Of a stretch of DNA of 64,000 nt, positions 1-8,532 are shown piece by piece. The translations under genes were made by a program, and so were the position numbers. The notes below the pieces were generated by a model that saw only the letters and a program-made list of their open reading frames with translations, did not search any database and had not been told where the DNA came from. The first letter of the stretch is position 1, and each line of letters starts with the position of its first letter. The DNA is from Pedobacter sp. L105 (lineage in GTDB: Bacteria > Bacteroidota > Bacteroidia > Sphingobacteriales > Sphingobacteriaceae): NCBI RefSeq assembly GCF_009765875.1, contig NZ_LMUP01000004.1:969080-1033079 (forward strand), written 5' to 3'.

Positions 1-1346
1 GTTTCATTGGCGGCAAGCGATGCAGAGACCGGTTCGTACTGGTAAACCATCTGCCAGTATACCGGCGGGTTCCAGCCTATAGGTTCCGTAGCTACTTTAG
101 CCTGCGGCGCATCAAAGTACATATAAGGCAATGGGGTCATCACCACAGGGTGATGCATTCTTGCAGCCGCCAATCCTCCTTCTTCACCACGCCAGCTCAT
201 CACTGTTGCAGATTCTGCCAATCCCCCTTCCAGGATTTCGTCCCATCCTACCAGCTTTTTGTTTTTGGAAAGCAGGAATTTTTCAATTCTTTTGATAAAA
301 TAACTTTGAATTTCCCTTACGTTTTTAAGGTGTTCTTTTTTCATCAGTGCTACAGCAGTAGGGCTATGCAGCCAGTCGTCCATTTCAGCTTCGTCTCCTC
401 CAATATGGATATAGTCATTTGGAAAAAGTTCTATTACTTCTGAGAGTACATCTTCCAGAAACTGGAAAGTATGTTCACTGGGATCATACATCCTTACCCG
501 GTTTTTTGCACCTGTAGAATCCTGGCAGCCCAACTCCGGATAAGCAAATATAGCTGCTTCACTATGTCCCGGCATTTCGATCTCCGGCAGTATAGTGATG
601 TAACGGTCTTTGGCATATTTGATCACCTCACGGATATCTGCCTTGGTATAAAAACCATCCCTGCCGTCATCAACCAGGTTATCCAGCTTCCTGAATTTCC
701 CTTGTTTTGCCCAGTAACTGATTTTAGATCCTACTTCCGTCAGTTTTGGATATTTATCGATTTGAATACGCCAGCCTTCATCATCTGTTAAATGCCAGTG
801 AAAAACATTCAGTTTGTAATGCGCCATCACGTCGATATATTTTTCTACTTCAGCGACCGTAAAAAAATGCCGGCTCACATCGAGGCTTAGTCCGCGCCAG
901 TTGAACCTTGGCTGGTCCTCTACGGTACAGGCTGGAACCCGAAAGAGCATACCCCTGCCCTGCGGCATCAATTGCAAAAGTGACTGGACACCGTAAAATA
1001 CCCCGGCTCCATTACCACCAATAGTAATTCCACCAGAATTTACCGACAAGGTATAAGCGCCTTCTGCTGAACTTTTATTACTGATCAATTTAATCGCTGT
1101 ATGCAAGGGAATATGCTGGTAGACATTCACTTTAAAAACCAGGGCATAGGTATCCAGCAAATAGCGCTGAAGATATCTTCCAACAGCTTCACTTTCCTGA
1201 TCGACACCGATCACGCCCTGACCTTTTAGTACAAAAGCACCTTTGGCAGCAGTGACATGAAGGGGCTGTGGAATAATTGCCAGCTGAGCAGAAGCAGTGT
1301 TAATATACAGAAAGACCAGACTGAGTAAAGCTACTAAACGTTTCAT
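1..1346 (-). CDS. GH20 beta-N-acetylhexosaminidase (3' part beyond the left edge)
   Basis: Exo-acting enzyme that removes terminal beta-linked GlcNAc or GalNAc from chito-oligosaccharides or glycans, probably in the periplasm or outside the cell. The frame opens at an ATG at 1346 with a signal peptide (MKRLVALLSL then a hydrophobic run ending near SAQ), followed by the small GH20b-type N-domain and the catalytic barrel. The signature HIGGDEAE (about positions 386-416) carries the Asp-Glu pair used in substrate-assisted catalysis in GH20; a DVSRHF motif and a WHLTDDEGWR motif lie earlier, as in family members. About 448 codons are visible and no stop occurs before the window edge, so the gene is partial here. 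It starts 11 bp after the stop of the acyltransferase gene, which points to one operon for amino-sugar glycan use. Confidence 0.93.
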   Translation of the reverse strand, partial: MKRLVALLSLVFLYINTASAQLAIIPQPLHVTAAKGAFVLKGQGVIGVDQESEAVGRYLQRYLLDTYALVFKVNVYQHIPLHTAIKLISNKSSAEGAYTLSVNSGGITIGGNGAGVFYGVQSLLQLMPQGRGMLFRVPACTVEDQPRFNWRGLSLDVSRHFFTVAEVEKYIDVMAHYKLNVFHWHLTDDEGWRIQIDKYPKLTEVGSKISYWAKQGKFRKLDNLVDDGRDGFYTKADIREVIKYAKDRYITILPEIEMPGHSEAAIFAYPELGCQDSTGAKNRVRMYDPSEHTFQFLEDVLSEVIELFPNDYIHIGGDEAEMDDWLHSPTAVALMKKEHLKNVREIQSYFIKRIEKFLLSKNKKLVGWDEILEGGLAESATVMSWRGEEGGLAAARMHHPVVMTPLPYMYFDAPQAKVATEPIGWNPPVYWQMVYQYEPVSASLAANE

Positions 1347-1357
1347 TTTACAGGCCT

Positions 1358-2518
1358 TCATATTTTAACAATGATTTTTTTCTTGTACATCCACCAGATA
1401 GGAATAAAAATAAGCAGCACAATAAGTATGGCCGAAGCAAGGGAAGCATTGTTTGGAGATAAATGCGGAACCAGTAGCGCTTCATTTACATAAGCCCAGA
1501 TATTGGAACGCTGACCGTTTACCGTTGCCGGAATCAATGACAATACTGTAGGCAGCACACCAGCAATTACATAGGCAGTGATGGCGTTACGTCCAAAAGC
1601 GATAAATGGTGGAATAAGACGATGGTATCCTTTAATATCGATGATCCAATAGGATAATGAAAGAATGATGATCGCCAGACCTGCTGTTAACAGCACAAAA
1701 GAACTGGACCATAATGCTTTGTTAATAGGAAAGAAAATGTTCCATATCTGGGCCAAAATGATCAGCACAACACCAGTACTTAATAACATCGTCAGGTCTT
1801 TGCGGGTCTTTAGTTTACCCATTTTTAACCAGGTACCTGTCAGGATACCCAATAAACAAGTTCCAACAGCCGGTAGTGTACCTAACAAACCTTCAGGATC
1901 CCATGTTTTGGAGCTTCTCCATAAATGGTTCTCTGTAAATACAAGTCTGTCCAGCCAGGCACCCAGGTTAGTCTCCGGATCCAGGTTAGGCCGGCCAAAA
2001 CCGGGTACCGGTACAAAGTTCATTAATATATAATATCCAATCAGTAAAATCAGGATAAGGTATACCTGTGTTCTTGTGGTTGTTTTGATATAAATTATAG
2101 CACTGATACCAAATACAATGGCAATGCGCGACAACACCCCCGGGATTCTCAGGTGAACAAAATCAAAGTGTGAAATCAGGGAGAGGCACATACCAACCAG
2201 AAATATAAGCACCATCCTGCGTAAGGCAGATAAAATGAGCGTACCGTGAAGGGCAGGATCGCTTTTTTTATTTTCCATCGCATAAACAATAGACACGCCT
2301 ACCATAAATAAGAAAAATGGAAAAACCAGATCTGTGGGTGTACAGCCATTCCATACAGAATGTTCCAGCGGGGCATAAATATGGCTCCAGCTCCCCGGAT
2401 TATTGACCAGGATCATAGCGGCAACCGTAAATCCCCTGAAAAAATCAAGAGACAACAGACGCGGTCCCTTGGCAGCCTTGGCCCCTTTTACGCTTTCTTG
2501 TGTTAGTGTAGCTTCCAT
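1358..2518 (-). CDS. HGSNAT/NagX-like membrane acyltransferase (DUF5009 type)
   Basis: Polytopic inner-membrane protein of 386 residues related to heparan-alpha-glucosaminide N-acetyltransferase and bacterial NagX/YeiB-like proteins (COG4299). A cytosolic N-terminus leads into LSLDFFRGFTVAAMILVN and then H53 in EHSVWNG followed by TPTDLVFPFFLFMVG; this His corresponds by motif to the active-site His of human HGSNAT. About ten hydrophobic segments follow. In the family, acetyl groups are moved across the membrane to glucosamine residues; here the exact substrate is an inference from the adjacent GH20 gene, transcribed immediately downstream. No clear TAnnTTTG box was found upstream. Confidence 0.85.
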   Translation of the reverse strand: MEATLTQESVKGAKAAKGPRLLSLDFFRGFTVAAMILVNNPGSWSHIYAPLEHSVWNGCTPTDLVFPFFLFMVGVSIVYAMENKKSDPALHGTLILSALRRMVLIFLVGMCLSLISHFDFVHLRIPGVLSRIAIVFGISAIIYIKTTTRTQVYLILILLIGYYILMNFVPVPGFGRPNLDPETNLGAWLDRLVFTENHLWRSSKTWDPEGLLGTLPAVGTCLLGILTGTWLKMGKLKTRKDLTMLLSTGVVLIILAQIWNIFFPINKALWSSSFVLLTAGLAIIILSLSYWIIDIKGYHRLIPPFIAFGRNAITAYVIAGVLPTVLSLIPATVNGQRSNIWAYVNEALLVPHLSPNNASLASAILIVLLIFIPIWWMYKKKIIVKI

Positions 2519-2875
2519 AGACGATGTTAAAATGCTTTTTTTGATGATAATAGTTAAAAAATAGCCTGCAGTTAATTATAAGCCCTACTAAGATAAGATT
2601 TTATCTATCTTTCTTTTATAAAGTGTAATATATTCTAATAGCTATTCTGGTATGCTCCAGGCCTCTCCAAACGGATTTTTTATAAGCTGCACCCAAGGTT
2701 TACTATAAAGAGAATAGCAGTGCTAAAAGTTACATAAAGTATATTTTATACCCATCTCCTTTTTACTACCTTGTTAAAAAATACAGCCTCACCAAATGAC
2801 AAAAAAATATTACGGTATAACAACCCTTAACGGTCCTGCCGAAGCTACTAAAACCCTTTTAAGTAAAGGGAATAG
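2519..2875. other. intergenic region between divergent nagX-like and TonB receptor genes
   Basis: AT-rich, 357 bp, with no plausible ORF. It must hold both divergent promoters, but I could not find a good TAnnTTTG box for either. The only clear structure is the hairpin at 2854-2870 next to the receptor start (separate entry). I saw no cobalamin, TPP or other recognisable riboswitch core. Confidence 0.5.
2854..2870 (+). promoter_or_regulatory. hairpin covering the likely ribosome binding site of the TonB receptor
   Basis: CCCTTT (2854-2859), five-base loop, AAAGGG (2865-2870), five bases before the ATG at 2876. The purine-rich right arm is the only candidate Shine-Dalgarno sequence, so folding would hide it. 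Seen directly; regulatory meaning is inferred. Confidence 0.4.
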
Positions 2876-4939
2876 ATGAAGAAAATTTCTACCCTAATAT
2901 TGGTGATAGCCGCCTGTTCCGGATATGCACAAGTTCGCCAGGATACCACAAAAAAATTAAATGAAGTAGTGATCAGGCCCTATTTTTCTTCACTTCCTTT
3001 ACTGCGATCAACCGGATCTGTGGGTATTTTAAACCAGGCTATCCTGGATTTGCAACCCAACAGCTCTCTCGTTTCTTCGATGAATACGATACCGGGTGTA
3101 CGCATGGAAGAACGTTCTCCGGGGAGTTACCGGTTATCACTGAGAGGAAGCCTTTTGCGTTCTCCTTTTGGCGTAAGGGATGTAAAGGTATATTTCGACG
3201 ACCTCCCTATTACAGATGCAAGCGGCGATACTTATCTGAATGAACTGGACATTTCATCAGTAGGAAATGTGGAAGTATTAAAGGGGCCTCAGAGCAGCAT
3301 CTATGGTGCAAACTCTGGAGGGGTGGTGCTGATCAACACCCCAGAACTCGCTCCTGACAGTACCAGATTAGGTGCAGATATCAGTGGAGGTTCTTTTGGG
3401 TTGTTCCGCGAAAATGTAGTTTTAGGGAAACGATGGAAAGACTATCAGTTTAACTTTACAGAGTCGTACCAGAGGAGTGATGGTTACCGCGATCACAGTG
3501 CCATGAGCCGTAAGTACATACAGCTTGATCAGCAATGGGATTATAACCCTGCAGCCAGCCTGAAAGCACTGGTATTTTATTCTGATCTATTTTATCAGAC
3601 ACCAGGCGGGCTTACTGCTGCACAGTATGCGCTGGACCCATCTTTATCCAGACCTGCATCAGCTACAGGGGCTATTCCAAGTGCCATTACACAACAGGCT
3701 GCTATTTATACCAAAACGGTTTTTGGCGGTTTAACAAATACCTGGCAGATCAGCCCCAATTTTAAACATGTGTTATCGGTATTTACTTCTTATACCGATT
3801 TCAAAAACCCTTTCATCACCAATTATGAGCATAGGATGGAGTTTACCCTTGGATTACGCTCTTATGTAGAATATGAAAAAAAAGCTGATGACGTGAACTG
3901 GAAATTTAACCTGGGTGTGGAAAGCGGTACTACTTCAACTGACGACATCAATACAGATAATAATAAAGGGGTTCCTGGAGCACCACAATCTTCTGATAAA
4001 CTTAAAGCAGCTACTAACTTCGGCTTCGCCAATGTAAACGTTGATCTTTTTAATAAACTGCTATTGGAAATATCAGCCAGTGGAAACCTTTATAAATACC
4101 ATTACAAGAGTTCTTACCCTGTAGTCATTGCTGAACAGACCAGAAGTTTTGATACCCAGTTTATGCCGAGAGCTGCGCTCTCCTATCTGTTCACTCCTGA
4201 TTTATCCGTACGGGCATCCGTAAGCAGAGGTTATTCGCCGCCTACGCTGGCAGAGATCAGGGCTACAGATAATGTAATCAACGTTAATTTACAGCCAGAA
4301 ACCGGATGGAATTATGAAACAGGTTTACGGTTTAAAACTGCCGACAGCCGGGTATTTATTGACCTTACAGGATTTTATTTTAACCAGAAAAACACCATTG
4401 TCAGCAGAATGAATCCCGATGAGACACAATATTTTGTCAATGCGGGCGCCACTAAACAGTGGGGGCTGGAAACATCCCTGTCTGCCTGGATCATCCGTCA
4501 GAACCATGCGCAATTCATCAGGGGACTGTTACTAACCAATGCTTATACATTAAGTCATTTTAAATTTGACGATTACTTCAGTAACGGCGTAAACCTGTCA
4601 GGTAACGATCTTACGGGCGTGCCTAAAGCCATCGTAGTCACCGGACTGGAGTTTCAATTGCCAAAAGGATTTTATGTATTTGCCCAGCACAATTACACTT
4701 CTAAATTACCCCTGACAGACGCAAATACAGTTTATGCACCAAAATATCATCTGGTTTCGGGCAAAGTTGGCTGCAGAAGTATAAAGCTCGGCAAAGTTCC
4801 TGTAGAAATTTATGCAGGTGTAGATAATTTACTCAACCAGAAATACAGCCTGGGCAATGATTTAAATGCTGTTGGAGGCCGGTATTTCAATGCGGCCGCA
4901 ACCAGGAATTATTATGCTGGTTTAAGTCTCCATTTATAA
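2876..4939 (+). CDS. TonB-dependent outer-membrane receptor
   Basis: Outer-membrane beta-barrel receptor of 687 residues, for uptake of a small ligand such as an iron chelate or cofactor. A signal peptide (MKKISTLILVIAACSGYAQ) is followed directly by a short TonB-box-like stretch (KKLNEVVIRP, residues about 27-36), the plug (VEVLKGPQSSIYGANSGGVVLINT at about 133-157) and a 22-strand-type barrel ending in the usual aromatic C-terminus (YYAGLSLHL). It has no N-terminal carboxypeptidase-like domain and no SusD partner, so it is the siderophore/cobalamin-receptor type, not a SusC. No neighbouring gene identifies the ligand. It stands alone as a single-gene unit, ended by the hairpin at 4950-4989. 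Confidence 0.88.
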   Translation: MKKISTLILVIAACSGYAQVRQDTTKKLNEVVIRPYFSSLPLLRSTGSVGILNQAILDLQPNSSLVSSMNTIPGVRMEERSPGSYRLSLRGSLLRSPFGVRDVKVYFDDLPITDASGDTYLNELDISSVGNVEVLKGPQSSIYGANSGGVVLINTPELAPDSTRLGADISGGSFGLFRENVVLGKRWKDYQFNFTESYQRSDGYRDHSAMSRKYIQLDQQWDYNPAASLKALVFYSDLFYQTPGGLTAAQYALDPSLSRPASATGAIPSAITQQAAIYTKTVFGGLTNTWQISPNFKHVLSVFTSYTDFKNPFITNYEHRMEFTLGLRSYVEYEKKADDVNWKFNLGVESGTTSTDDINTDNNKGVPGAPQSSDKLKAATNFGFANVNVDLFNKLLLEISASGNLYKYHYKSSYPVVIAEQTRSFDTQFMPRAALSYLFTPDLSVRASVSRGYSPPTLAEIRATDNVINVNLQPETGWNYETGLRFKTADSRVFIDLTGFYFNQKNTIVSRMNPDETQYFVNAGATKQWGLETSLSAWIIRQNHAQFIRGLLLTNAYTLSHFKFDDYFSNGVNLSGNDLTGVPKAIVVTGLEFQLPKGFYVFAQHNYTSKLPLTDANTVYAPKYHLVSGKVGCRSIKLGKVPVEIYAGVDNLLNQKYSLGNDLNAVGGRYFNAAATRNYYAGLSLHL

Positions 4940-4949
4940 ATCACAATAG

Positions 4950-4989
4950 ATCCCCATTGGCAACCACGCCGGTTACAATGGGGATTTTT
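4950..4989 (+). terminator. Rho-independent terminator of the TonB receptor gene
   Basis: Perfect 10-bp stem ATCCCCATTG (4950-4959) with its complement at 4976-4985, 16-base loop, followed by TTTTTG. It lies 11 bp after the stop codon. The opposing ssb gene ends at 5008, so it may also work in reverse, although the reverse T-tract is poor. Confidence 0.8.
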
Positions 4990-5007
4990 GTTGCCGTTAC
5001 TCACCTT

Positions 5008-5358
5008 TTATAACTCATATTTATCTACTATTTCCAGCTCATTGACTACGATCTCTGTCGTATACCGCTGATCTCCGTTTTTATCGGTAAAGGTCTGTGT
5101 ACTTAATCTTCCTTCTACACGCAGGGCAGTACCCTTTTTCACTATCCCTTCTACCAGGTCTACTTTATGGTTCCAAAAAATCAGGTTGAACCATTGCGTC
5201 TGGTCAACCGCTTCACCAAGGCTATTCTTATAAAAGGCATGCACTCCAATGCTTAACCTCACCATTTTTTTGTCGCCGGCAAAACTCATTACTGTCGGCT
5301 CTGCACCTGCATACCCCGTTAAACGGACACTGTTTCTTATTTTTTCCATATCATTCAA
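5008..5358 (-). CDS. ssb: short single-stranded DNA-binding protein
   Basis: SSB family OB-fold protein of 116 residues (113 if the internal Met4 is used). The fold is complete: NSVRLTGYAGAEP at the start, WFNLIFWNHKVD in the centre and KKGTALRVEGRLSTQTFTDKNGDQRY in the second half. It stops right after the OB fold (EIVVNELEIVDKYEL) and lacks the Gly/Pro-rich linker and acidic DDDIPF-like tip that full-length replicative SSBs use to recruit partner proteins. It is therefore more likely an accessory SSB paralogue than the main replication SSB. Divergent from the zinc-ribbon gene at 5505, with a perfect palindrome in between. Confidence 0.88.
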   Translation of the reverse strand: MNDMEKIRNSVRLTGYAGAEPTVMSFAGDKKMVRLSIGVHAFYKNSLGEAVDQTQWFNLIFWNHKVDLVEGIVKKGTALRVEGRLSTQTFTDKNGDQRYTTEIVVNELEIVDKYEL

Positions 5359-5418
5359 TTCATGTGATTAAAATTTGTTAGCCAAATATGAAAAACCGGA
5401 ACTCTGTTAGTCGGCAGA

Positions 5419-5438
5419 TAAACGATTATAATCGTTTA
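5419..5438. promoter_or_regulatory. 20-bp perfect palindrome, candidate operator
   Basis: TAAACGATTATAATCGTTTA is a gapless perfect palindrome between the divergent ssb (5358) and zinc-ribbon (5505) genes. Its length and position fit a dimeric repressor site. A 12-base part of it (AACGATTATAAT) recurs at 22278-22289 upstream of panB. No regulator is identified. Confidence 0.5.
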
Positions 5439-5504
5439 AAATAAATTATTTATAAATTAAATATAACTAAAGGTTAACTTTAAATCGATAAAGAATTTAT
5501 TACC

Positions 5505-5855
5505 ATGGAATATTGCCTGAATTGTGGGCTTCAATTGAGAGGCCGTACTGATAAGAAATTTTGTAACGATCATTGCCGCAGTCACCATAACAATGAGCTC
5601 AACAGGAATTACAATGCCGCTTTAAAAGAAATCAACAGCATCCTGAAAAGGAATGCCGGCATTCTTAAGAAGTTAAGTGAAAATGGGGTAACCAAATTGT
5701 CCCGGGCCATGCTCAGTGCAGCTGGATTTGATTTTAATTTTTTCACCCATCAGGCGCATGGAGCCAAAGGAGAAGTTTATCATTACTGTTATGGCTATGG
5801 GTATATTTTAGTCAATGACGAGGAATTAATACTGACCACTTTTGAGAATGAATAA
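5505..5855 (+). CDS. small zinc-ribbon protein, function unknown
   Basis: 116 residues. The N-terminus carries a C4 zinc ribbon: Cys4, Cys7, Cys20 and Cys24 (CLNC, then FCNDHC), resembling DUF2116-type zinc ribbons conserved as small proteins in Bacteroidota. The middle is helical and basic (NYNAALKEINSILKRNAGILKKL), with a helix-like segment (VTKLSRAMLSAAGFDF) and an aromatic C-terminal part (YHYCYGYGYILV). A nucleic-acid or protein-binding role is possible but not demonstrated. Upstream, the box TAACTTTA is one base off TAnnTTTG. Confidence 0.75.
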   Translation: MEYCLNCGLQLRGRTDKKFCNDHCRSHHNNELNRNYNAALKEINSILKRNAGILKKLSENGVTKLSRAMLSAAGFDFNFFTHQAHGAKGEVYHYCYGYGYILVNDEELILTTFENE

Positions 5856-5912
5856 AGCACATGTCGTTTACGTTTAGTATTTTGGTAGATCAATCACCTA
5901 GACCTTAACCAA

Positions 5913-6626
5913 ATGAGTTTTTTAACCGGAGAGTGGAGAAAGCTGGCTTTCGCCAACTACATTATTGACAAAGAGCTTTTGACTCCCTATTTACCCGTAG
6001 GGACAGAGCTCGATCTATGGAACGGAGACTGTTATGTCAGTTTGATCGGTTTCCTGTTTAAAAATACGAAGTTACTGGGCTTCAGTATTCCATTTCACGC
6101 AAATTTTGAGGAAGTAAACCTGCGGTTTTATGTAAAATATAAAGATGGGGACAGCTGGAAGAGAGGAGTTGTATTTATTAAGGAAATTGTCCCTAAGTTT
6201 GCCCTTTCTGTAGTGGCTAACACCATTTACAACGAGAATTATGAAACGATGCCCATGACACACAGCTGGACAGAGGAGGAGGAACAAAGAACAGTAGAAT
6301 ACCGCTGGCGCTGTAAAAACGAATGGCAGTCGTTCGAGGTAACCGCCAATAAAGGACTTTCAGAGATTGCTGCAAATAGTGAAGCAGAGTTTATCACTGA
6401 GCATTATTGGGGCTATGCCAGGTACAGCGCTTCAAAGACGAATGAATATGAAGTAAGGCATCCAAAATGGGCTCAGTATAAAGTGAAACATTTTAAGATC
6501 GCCGTAGATTTCGGCTTAACTTATGGCCAAAATTTCGAATTTTTAAACCGGCAGAAACCTACCTCGGTGATGCTGGCAGAAGGTTCAGACATTTCTGTAG
6601 AAGGTAAAAAAGTAATACATGGCTAA
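5913..6626 (+). CDS. YqjF-like DUF2071 protein
   Basis: 237 residues matching the DUF2071/YqjF family: the opening FLTGEWRKLAFANYIIDKELLTPYLP and DLWNGDCYVSLIGFLFKNTKLLGFSIPFHANFEEVNLRFYV are characteristic. No catalytic role is established for the family; it shares its fold with acetoacetate decarboxylase-like proteins. Cytoplasmic (no signal peptide). Followed after 15 bp by the next gene, suggesting co-transcription. Confidence 0.85.
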   Translation: MSFLTGEWRKLAFANYIIDKELLTPYLPVGTELDLWNGDCYVSLIGFLFKNTKLLGFSIPFHANFEEVNLRFYVKYKDGDSWKRGVVFIKEIVPKFALSVVANTIYNENYETMPMTHSWTEEEEQRTVEYRWRCKNEWQSFEVTANKGLSEIAANSEAEFITEHYWGYARYSASKTNEYEVRHPKWAQYKVKHFKIAVDFGLTYGQNFEFLNRQKPTSVMLAEGSDISVEGKKVIHG

Positions 6627-6641
6627 TTGCCAATTTTTAAT

Positions 6642-7274
6642 ATGATCTCCACAAAAAAAACAGAACTTTTACCAGATAGCACTCAATTGCAGGCCACGTG
6701 CAAGGCAATGGCCGTACTTGATGCGATACTTTGTCAGGATTGGGTTTACCGGTACCACTCCTACAATAGTCTCTGGGCTGATGGAGAGGAATTTTTCGAG
6801 ATGCGCAATGGTGAAGGCGATCAGCTGCTGATGCTTTTTACCAAAGATGGCGCGGTAATCAACGGTTTTTTCTCTGAAGCAGAACAGGACGACAAGATTA
6901 AATTGACCGACCAGCTCCCAAATTGCTTTCATGAGTTTATTTTCGGGGAACCCGTACATTCTGCCGGAACAACCTTCTGCTTATGGAAAACAGCCGGGCA
7001 GGATTGGAAAACAGGTATCATTGCAGCTAACGATGACCATTCGGCAGAATTATTAAGCCCTTTTGACGGGCAGCCATCCACCTATATGTTATGGGCAACT
7101 GATTATTTTAAAGGCAACTATACCGCAAGTGGCATCCCGCTGGATACGGTGACCAGGATTTACAACCAGGAAACACTGACAAAAGAAATGGTTTTATCGC
7201 TGGTTGACACCCTGGAAGACTGGGAACAGCTAATAGAAGATCTGGAAGAAATTTCATACCCATATCATATCTGA
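6642..7274 (+). CDS. conserved hypothetical cytosolic protein
   Basis: 210 residues from the ATG at 6642; an upstream in-frame TTG at 6627, directly after the previous stop, would add five residues but is less likely. No signal peptide or membrane segment. It is rich in acidic and aromatic residues, with segments such as DWVYRYHSYNSLWADGEEFFEMRNGEGDQ and a strongly acidic C-terminus (LEDWEQLIEDLEEISYPYH). I do not recognise a named domain. It forms a probable two-gene unit with the DUF2071 gene before it. Confidence 0.75.
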   Translation: MISTKKTELLPDSTQLQATCKAMAVLDAILCQDWVYRYHSYNSLWADGEEFFEMRNGEGDQLLMLFTKDGAVINGFFSEAEQDDKIKLTDQLPNCFHEFIFGEPVHSAGTTFCLWKTAGQDWKTGIIAANDDHSAELLSPFDGQPSTYMLWATDYFKGNYTASGIPLDTVTRIYNQETLTKEMVLSLVDTLEDWEQLIEDLEEISYPYHI

Positions 7275-7306
7275 TACTAAAACGTTTTTAGAAGGAGTAA
7301 CAATCT

Positions 7307-7314
7307 TATATTTG
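7307..7314 (+). promoter_or_regulatory. -7 promoter box of the MFS gene
   Basis: TATATTTG fits the Bacteroidota -7 consensus TAnnTTTG and ends 18 bases before the ATG at 7333. No clear TTG lies at the expected -33 distance. Confidence 0.55.
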
Positions 7315-7332
7315 CCTTAAATTTGCGCTCAT

Positions 7333-8532
7333 ATGAAGTTATTGAAACTGATCTCCAATACAAAAACAAGCCTGATCACACTCTGCCTTGGGGGTATTGC
7401 CCTGGGCATGACAGAATTCATGATGATGGGTGTGTTGCCGGATGTAGCTAAATCGCTCGCCATCAGTATTCCTGCAGCAGGTAACCTGATTGCAATTTAT
7501 GCCCTTGGCGTTATTGTGGGTGCCCCGGTAATGGTGGGTGTACTCGGAAAATATCCCCCTAAAAAAGTATTAATAGGTTTGATGATCACCGTAGCCAGTG
7601 GAAATATATTGTTTAGTATTGCCCCAACTTATGGCCTTTTGCTGGTCGCACGTTTCCTGGTAGGTTTACCGCATGGCGCATTTTTTGGAATTGGTGCAGT
7701 AGTAGCCGCTAAACTGGCCGATCCGGGCAGTGAAGCAAAATCAGTTTCGGTGATGTTTGCCGGTTTAACGATTGCGAATATTATAGGCGTTCCACTGGGC
7801 ACTTTTATTGGCCATAATTTTAACTGGCGCATATCGTTTGTGGTGATTTCTGCGATCGCGCTGATCACTGCCGCAAGTATTAAACGCTGGTTACCTGCGC
7901 TGCCTTCACAGTCTGAAGTTAAGTTTTCTGACAGCCTGAAGGTTTTTAAAAAAGCCGATCTATGGATCATCATCGGGATTTCTGCTATTGGTACCGGTGG
8001 TTTATTTGCCTGGATCAGTTATATCGCCCCTTTGATGACTGAAGTAGCTCATTTTAACAGTAACCTGATGACACCTATTATGGTTGTTGCGGGTCTTGGA
8101 ATGGCTGTGGGAAATTTTACTGGGGGCCGTTTAGCTGACCGGTTTTCCCCGCTTAAAACTACCGCTTATTTATTACTGGTCATGATCATTACCCTGATCC
8201 TGGTAGCATTGCTCAGTCAATTTAAAATTGCTGCTTTACTATTAACCTTTGTTACCGGAGGCCTGGCATTTGCTGTGATCGCACCTATGCAGATGCTAAT
8301 GATCGGCGCTGCTAAAGGAGCAGAAATGCTGGCTTCTTCTGCTATGCAGGCAAGTGCAAATACCGGAAATGCATTAGGTGCTTTTCTGGGTGGTTTGCCT
8401 ATTGCTGCTGGTTTAGGTTATACTTCTCCGGAATATGTAGGTGCTTCCTTAGCTTTTGTCGGCTTTCTGCTCTGTCTGCTGCTCACCTGGAAGTTCAACG
8501 CGCAGGCAAAGATAAAAACGGCTATTGCTTAA
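7333..8532 (+). CDS. MFS exporter, AraJ/sugar-efflux type
   Basis: Major facilitator superfamily permease of 399 residues with about 12 membrane segments in the inner membrane. The opening LITLCLGGIALGMTEFMMMGVLPDVA and IYALGVIVGAPVMVGVLGKYPPKKVLI match the AraJ/YdhP/Bcr-like drug and sugar efflux subfamily, including the G-x-x-x-G-x-x-x-P-K-like loop 2-3 motif. Substrate cannot be read from sequence. The last 11 bp overlap the end of the convergent lgt gene. Confidence 0.88.
   Translation: MKLLKLISNTKTSLITLCLGGIALGMTEFMMMGVLPDVAKSLAISIPAAGNLIAIYALGVIVGAPVMVGVLGKYPPKKVLIGLMITVASGNILFSIAPTYGLLLVARFLVGLPHGAFFGIGAVVAAKLADPGSEAKSVSVMFAGLTIANIIGVPLGTFIGHNFNWRISFVVISAIALITAASIKRWLPALPSQSEVKFSDSLKVFKKADLWIIIGISAIGTGGLFAWISYIAPLMTEVAHFNSNLMTPIMVVAGLGMAVGNFTGGRLADRFSPLKTTAYLLLVMIITLILVALLSQFKIAALLLTFVTGGLAFAVIAPMQMLMIGAAKGAEMLASSAMQASANTGNALGAFLGGLPIAAGLGYTSPEYVGASLAFVGFLLCLLLTWKFNAQAKIKTAIA

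Noticed and set aside
150..791. Plus-strand frames of 97 and 106 codons
   Set aside because: They are antisense to the GH20 hexosaminidase frame, which has clear catalytic motifs.
2700..2875. Cobalamin or other riboswitch before the TonB receptor
   Set aside because: No conserved core of a known riboswitch class could be recognised; only a short hairpin next to the start.
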